The position numbers and the translations under genes are program-made. Under the pieces are notes generated by a model that saw nothing but the letters and a program-made list of their open reading frames with translations, did no database searches and was not told where the DNA came from. A stretch of DNA of 64,000 bases. Origin: Impatiens glandulifera. Taxonomy: Eukaryota > Streptophyta > Magnoliopsida > Ericales > Balsaminaceae. The number at the start of each line of letters is the position of its first letter. The first letter of the stretch is position 1. Shown here piece by piece: positions 59,303-64,000 of this stretch. The DNA lies in assembly GCF_907164915.1 (NCBI RefSeq), contig NC_061868.1, positions 32,020,439-32,084,438 on the forward strand. The letters run 5' to 3'.

Positions 59303-60620
59303 TGTTAGATAAAATCAGACCGGTTCAAATAAACCTAACTTAAATAAACTTTCCATGCAGGAACAAGGAACCGGACCGGATGAACAAAAGAACCGACTAA
59401 AGAAATTAATCGGTCAAGCTACTAAACCAACCAAGAAAGGATCGGCCAAAGCTTAAAACCGGAATCATCAAACAACCGATCATCCACAAGGCAGAGGAAT
59501 AACCGGAAGAAGTCCGGTTACATCACTCATACCAAAAGCCATTCGGTGAAGTCAAATGACCGACCAGTACAAGAAGACAATTCGGGTATCTGTTGAGAAC
59601 AATACCAAAGGAACAGACTGAACACTTCCATATTCATGCAAGTCTGAGGAAAGACTGTAGGCTGCAGAAGACAGTACTACCGGATCTTTCCACTTCGGGA
59701 TAAGACAGAAATGAAATCTTCCAAGTACAGACAACTGTCCAACAGACAGTGCCTACATCAAGTAAAAGACAAACCCGGCAGGCTTGTCTTACACACCGGA
59801 AGAACAGACCGACAGGTCTGAGACAAAATACCAGGTCTGAGGTTGACCATCAGGTCTGAGGAAACGACCGCAGGTCTGAACCTCTGAAACACTGAATCAC
59901 TGCTCCTCTGCTCAACCAATCAGATTCAAGGCAGTGAAATATGACCGTTGGCATATTTCACCTATAAAAGGGGCAGTTGAAGAAGAGTAAATGTGTGATA
60001 CATTATGAAGACAAGGGACATACATTGGGATATCAAGTGATATAGTGGACAAGTGAAACGCTAAGAGCATTTACTACAAGTGATAAGAGTGTGCTGTTTT
60101 AGAAAGCCTAAGTGCTAAAAGATAAAGTGTGTTTTACAATTTCGGTGTAAATTGTAAGAGTATTATCGAGCAGGAAATAAGTCTCGATCGGTTTGTACTT
60201 GTATTCCTTAGTGAATATCCTTCTCGCGGTTTCGAGAGGAAGGGTGACGTAGGAGCTTTATCTCCGAACATCCATAAAATCTGTCTTGTTATTTACTGTC
60301 TGCCGGTTTCATTATCTAACCGACCCGTACTGTTATAACTAACCTAATCCTATCCAAGCCGAGTTTCCAGATTACCAAAGCCAATCCATCAAACTTCAAA
60401 TTTCCATTATACAATACCGATTCTGCCTATCACACAATCGTGCCGCTTCAACCTGAAAGCAAACCTCTTCCGCGCTTGAACCTAGTTCAAGGGTCTGTGA
60501 CAGGTTGTGTAGTATTGAAACCCCGGTGTTAATCTCTAACCGGATTAACCACCACCCTTCGAGTGTGAACCGCTAACCGGTCCAACCCTCGGTCCACCAG
60601 CGTCGATCTAGATCCTAACA
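59303..60620 (+). mobile_element. solo LTR (1,318 bp)
   Basis: TGTTAG at 59303 and CTAACA ending at 60620 form the LTR's short inverted ends, and the 5-bp TSD GAATA is exact on both sides (59298-59302 and 60621-60625). The interior shows a TATA box (CCTATAAAAGGGG, about 59960), a likely R/U5 region after it, and repeated AGGTCTGAGG motifs at about 59815-59880. No internal coding region or second LTR remains, which is the usual result of LTR-LTR recombination. Confidence 0.93.
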
Positions 60621-60829
60621 GAATAGTTCTCCTTTCTAATTTTAATGAGATTCAAGAGGAAGGTAAGTCACAAAGTTCTATAGAATAACTTTTGTAAAAA
60701 ACATTTTTCTAAAATGTACATGGTTCGTGTTTACCAGTTAAGTCCTTCGATGTGTCCCTTCCATTGGAGGAACACTCGAAAGGATATGTAAAGCATGAGA
60801 CAAACCAACTTTAGATCGCAAAACACGCT

Positions 60830-62560
60830 CTTAAAGTTTTGCGTTGTTTCCGGTGAATATGAGGTCGTCGACATAGAGAAAGACTCCCATCATATCAATT
60901 TATGATTTTTTTTTTGTATAAGGCATGCTCGTATGGACATTACTCTTACCTATTTTTCTTGAAATACTCATCAATTCTATCATTTCAGGCACGAGGAGCC
61001 TGCTTCAGCCTGTAGAGGACTTTTCTCAATCTCAACACCTTCTTCTCATCTCCTTTCTTCATGTACCCAAGTGGTTTCCTGACGTACACCTCCTCCTTCA
61101 AAACTCCATTTAGAAAGGCCGACTTCACATCCATTTGTAGAATCGACCACTAGTTCTAAGTAGCTGATGATATTAGATGTTGGATTGACTCCATTCTCGT
61201 GACAGGAGTAAATACTTCATCATAGTCGTTTCTTTCCTTTTATCTATAATTCTTCACCACAAGTCGAACCTTATAACGCTCAACCTCTCCCTCCACATTC
61301 ATCTTTTTTTGTACATTAATTTTACTCCAATGAGTCGAGCTCCTTAAAAAAGGTCGGTCAACTTCAGGTTTGTTTTGTTTAATTCCCCAATTTCTCATCC
61401 ATAACTGATCTTCACTTCTCGTCTCGTACAATTTTCTCAAAATTCAAATCTTCTAAGTCGGTCAAGAGACATACAATGTGGACTTTATTTGTAGTGTCAT
61501 ATAGCTCCCATAGACTTCTCATTCTGGATTACCGAGGCTCATATTCATCTTCTGAAAGCTTAGTGATTGTTGGTATTGGAGGCATATCAACCTTTGAACT
61601 TTTTTCTTCCTCAATCGGGTTACTCCAATACCATGCCATTAATTCCTCCACGTGAACATCTCAGCTCACCACTACTTTTTTGTTAACATGATTAAACAAT
61701 TATATGCTTTAAAATTTTCATCATACCCAATAAAAATGTAAGTTCTGATTTTCTAATTTTGTCCTATGCTAACTTGATACTTTCCCATAGGCCATGCTAT
61801 TGAACACCTTTAGATGAAAGACACTCGGCTTTATATCACTACAAATATCTTGAGGGGTCTTCTCTTATAACTTTGCAGGTGGACATCTATTTTGCACATA
61901 GACTACACAATGACCGCCTTTGCCTAATTACAATTTTCCGACATATTATTTTCTTTCAATATAGATCGAACAATATTAAGAATAACTCGATTTTTTCGTT
62001 CAGTTACACTGTTTTGCTGCGGAGAATATGACATAATCAAGAAACGCTTGATCCCATGTTCCTCATAGTATTTGTTGAACTCAGAAAAAGTGAACTTACT
62101 TCTTCTGTCAGATCGAACTACTTTGATGACTTTGTTTATTTCTTTCTCCTCCATCACTTTAAATTTCTTGAAGGTTTCAAACACTCTTGACTTCTCCTTC
62201 ATAAAATAAACCTACTTCTTCATTGAGAAATCATCAATTAAAGAAACAAAATATTTCCTACCACTGGATTATTCTAGAGTTACTAGCCCCCACAAATCGG
62301 TATGGATCAGTTCGAGTTGCTCTTTTACTCAGTATTTAGAACTACTTGGTAAAGAAGTCATTGCTTGCTTCCCAATCACACATCCTTCACATAATCTTTT
62401 TTCGAATTTCATATTAGGCAGTCCAAGCACCATCCCTTTTTTCACTAACTCGGTCAACACTCTAAAGTGAAGATGACCGAATCGATAATGTCACTTCATA
62501 GCCTCATCCTCTAAATCAAGTTGCATGCATTTATCTTGAATTATTTTCAGCTCAAGCTCA
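60830..62560 (-). pseudogene. Copia relic, 5' part of pol (integrase and RT start)
   Basis: Reading from 62560 downwards: GAG-pre-integrase (MVLGLPNMKFEKRLCEGCVIGKQ-like), integrase HTDLWG, KVVRSDRRSKF, YSPQQNSVTERKNR (61924-62202), then reverse transcriptase YKVRLVVKNY (about 61240), LQMDVKSAFLNG (about 61130), YRLKQAPRA, and LYVDDLIFTGNN at about 60870. After that the similarity is lost until 55232. Many stops and shifts. No gag was recognised upstream, so the relic is 5'-truncated or more decayed there. Confidence 0.87.
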
Positions 62561-63187
62561 TGCATTTATCCTCTAATAATTTTTTTCTTTCTATTTTCAT
62601 ATAATATGAGAAAAATTCTTAAGTGATTCTTATATTTTATTAACTTATATAAAATTTATTTTGAATTTGGATTATTTTCTGATTTATGAAACTTCTTCCC
62701 TCTCAAAATGTATCCTTAATTTTTTTTTAGTTTCGATTATCATTAATTTCTTAGACCATATTTAGGGATATAATGTGCATGACATTAAATTAAATGTATG
62801 CTGAAATTAAGTTTAGACACTTGCATCCATTAGCGTTGAGCCGTTCATGTCTTTTCCACATGTAACCAAACACTAGACCAGTCATAAATGTTAAATAAAA
62901 GTATTTTACATAACTTATTATTTTATAATAGTTCTTCCGAGTAAAATAATTTTATTGAACTCTTAGACATTTAGGATATGTTCTTTCTAAAACTCCATCT
63001 TTGGGGTGGATCTATGTAAGGCCCGGGGTGGGTTGAAACTTCTGATAATATTTTTTTTACGGTATAAATATGACATTTATTATCTACTCTCGCTAACTCA
63101 AAATTTTAGATCCGTACATGCATCACCTATAAATGGTTTAGAAAGCTTTTAGCAACCAATTACTGCACTATGAATCATCATATTTAT
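62561..63187. other. noncoding DNA with a dispersed repeat
   Basis: About 62640-62960 matches 29690-29890 and 30290-30370 in the same orientation (shared TTCTTCC-TCTCAAA, GGGATATAATGTGCATGAC-like and GTAACCAAACACTAGACC blocks). The last 200 bases are the 3' flank of the FUSC-like gene. Confidence 0.55.
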
Positions 63188-64000
63188 TTACTTTGTAGAG
63201 GGTTCATCTATAATAATCTTATTACAATGTAAGTCTTGGAGGCCTGAAGGATTCTCCCATTGAACAAGCTCTATAACCGCTCTCTCAATTTCTTCCATTT
63301 CTCTCATCAGAAGATTAACACAGAATACCATAGCCCCCAAACGGAGAATCATCTTTCCCCCATTTACATTCCCTTTCTTCTGACCATTTTGCATTTTATC
63401 CGTAACTTCCTTCATCTGTTGCAGAAAAAGGCCATCGCCGCCACTGTTTGATCTTCCCGCTTCAAGATCATGATCAGTTCCCTTCTGTTTCGACTCTTCT
63501 TCATGAACTGCCGAGGACTTAATCGACGTGATGCTCTCCAGTCGTTTCAACGAGATGGCTATGTTGTCCTTGAACCGCTCTAAATAGATCTTTATATATT
63601 GTTGGAGATGATCAAGCTCCTCCTGATCATCATCTAGTTCCAATTCAAAACCCATAAAGTGCAAAACATCAGACATCTTTGACAAAGACTTGTGAAGTTT
63701 CCAAAAGCATTTTCCTTTAAATGGGGAAAACCAGAAATTAGGTTCTAACTCTGCTTCCCCACAAAATTTCTCCAGGTTTTTGATATGGGTTTTCAATATT
63801 TCTTGCTTTTCATCGCTCAAATTTGAATCCACGATCTCTTCTATGCATTCATTTAGCGCTCTCAAGCTATTGGAAAGTTCGAATTTGGTCAAACTGACAG
63901 CTCTGGCCGGCTGCAATAAGTTCTCAACCAATACTAGACAAAACAGGCCGATGAAAGCCTCCGTTAACCTCTCGATAGCGAATTCTTTAGGGTTTCCATA
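63188..64000 (-). CDS. FUSC/ALMT-like membrane protein, C-terminal part (cut by window edge)
   Basis: An open frame of 270 codons runs from the right edge (no start within the window) to a stop at 63188. The N-terminal piece ERLTEAFIGLFCLVLVENLLQPARA is a hydrophobic segment followed by the QPARA motif, as in plant fusaric-acid-resistance-like (FUSC) proteins related to aromatic-acid efflux pumps and ALMT channels. A long cytoplasmic helical region follows, with FELSNSLRALNECIEEIV, FWFSPFKGKCFWKLHKSLSKMSDVL, a polar linker with KQKGTDHDLEAG, and a final short hydrophobic stretch LRLGAMVFCVNLLMREMEEIERAV. The family moves small organic or aromatic acids across membranes; the substrate here is unknown. 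The frame is intact over the visible part. Confidence 0.75.
   Translation of the reverse strand, partial: YGNPKEFAIERLTEAFIGLFCLVLVENLLQPARAVSLTKFELSNSLRALNECIEEIVDSNLSDEKQEILKTHIKNLEKFCGEAELEPNFWFSPFKGKCFWKLHKSLSKMSDVLHFMGFELELDDDQEELDHLQQYIKIYLERFKDNIAISLKRLESITSIKSSAVHEEESKQKGTDHDLEAGRSNSGGDGLFLQQMKEVTDKMQNGQKKGNVNGGKMILRLGAMVFCVNLLMREMEEIERAVIELVQWENPSGLQDLHCNKIIIDEPSTK

Overview
The window is nuclear DNA of a flowering plant, most likely a eudicot. It has spliced genes with GT-AG introns, canonical plant histone H4 genes, an ALY/REF mRNA-export gene, AT-rich intergenic DNA, and a heavy load of plant-type Copia, Gypsy, CACTA and LINE elements and MITEs. Coding that looks intact is sparse: a small two-pass membrane protein (19905-20306), ALY/THO4 (25467-26763, five exons), two histone H4 genes (28701-29012 minus, 53023-53334 plus) and the 3' part of a FUSC/ALMT-like membrane protein running off the right edge (63188-64000 minus). 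Almost everything else is mobile DNA or gene debris. The species cannot be named from this sequence.

Layout. 1-1300: AT-rich DNA with a long (TA)n tract and a 100-base assembly gap. About 1340-10560: a large element carrying two minus-strand genes, a DUF7745/plant-mobile-domain-like gene (3459-4624, frameshifted) and a nine-exon Ulp1/C48-protease-like gene (5587-9465; catalytic residues present but reading frame broken). Both sit among many imperfect palindromes of the form GCGAA-N-TTCGC and a 136-bp higher-order repeat built on GAAGATATCTTC. 10560-17700: AT-rich DNA, a second DUF7745-like relic, and retroelement-derived noncoding DNA with a 29-bp palindromic tandem array. 17738-24860: Copia remnants, a host gene, a long-armed foldback element, a MITE containing a decayed tRNA-Lys, and a LINE ORF1 (DUF4283) relic. 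25467-29480: ALY, then histone H4 with an LRR-kinase fragment behind it.

31107-36641 is the most interesting stretch. An LPEAT1-like acyltransferase pseudogene is followed by a MYB-CC (PHL7-like) gene split by a 3.6-kb CACTA element (32741-36359; perfect 12-bp terminal inverted repeats, 3-bp duplication AAA). The CACTA carries captured host genes: a nearly complete SKIP14-like F-box gene and, upstream of it on the same strand, the first coding exon of an alpha-tubulin gene.

37905-52620: a tandem array of a ~350-bp unit split by a nested set of retroelements, each with matching target-site duplications: a Gypsy chromovirus (38909-51882, TTTTG) containing a Copia element (39371-44120, CCATC) and a long noncoding LTR-type element (46409-49872, ATTAC). 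Next to it lies an inverted duplicate of the H4 + LRR-kinase segment (52570-54110). 54498-62560: a minus-strand Copia pol relic split by a second member of the long noncoding LTR family and by a solo LTR (59303-60620, TSD GAATA). The history readable here is a small set of host genes repeatedly duplicated, captured and interrupted by transposons.
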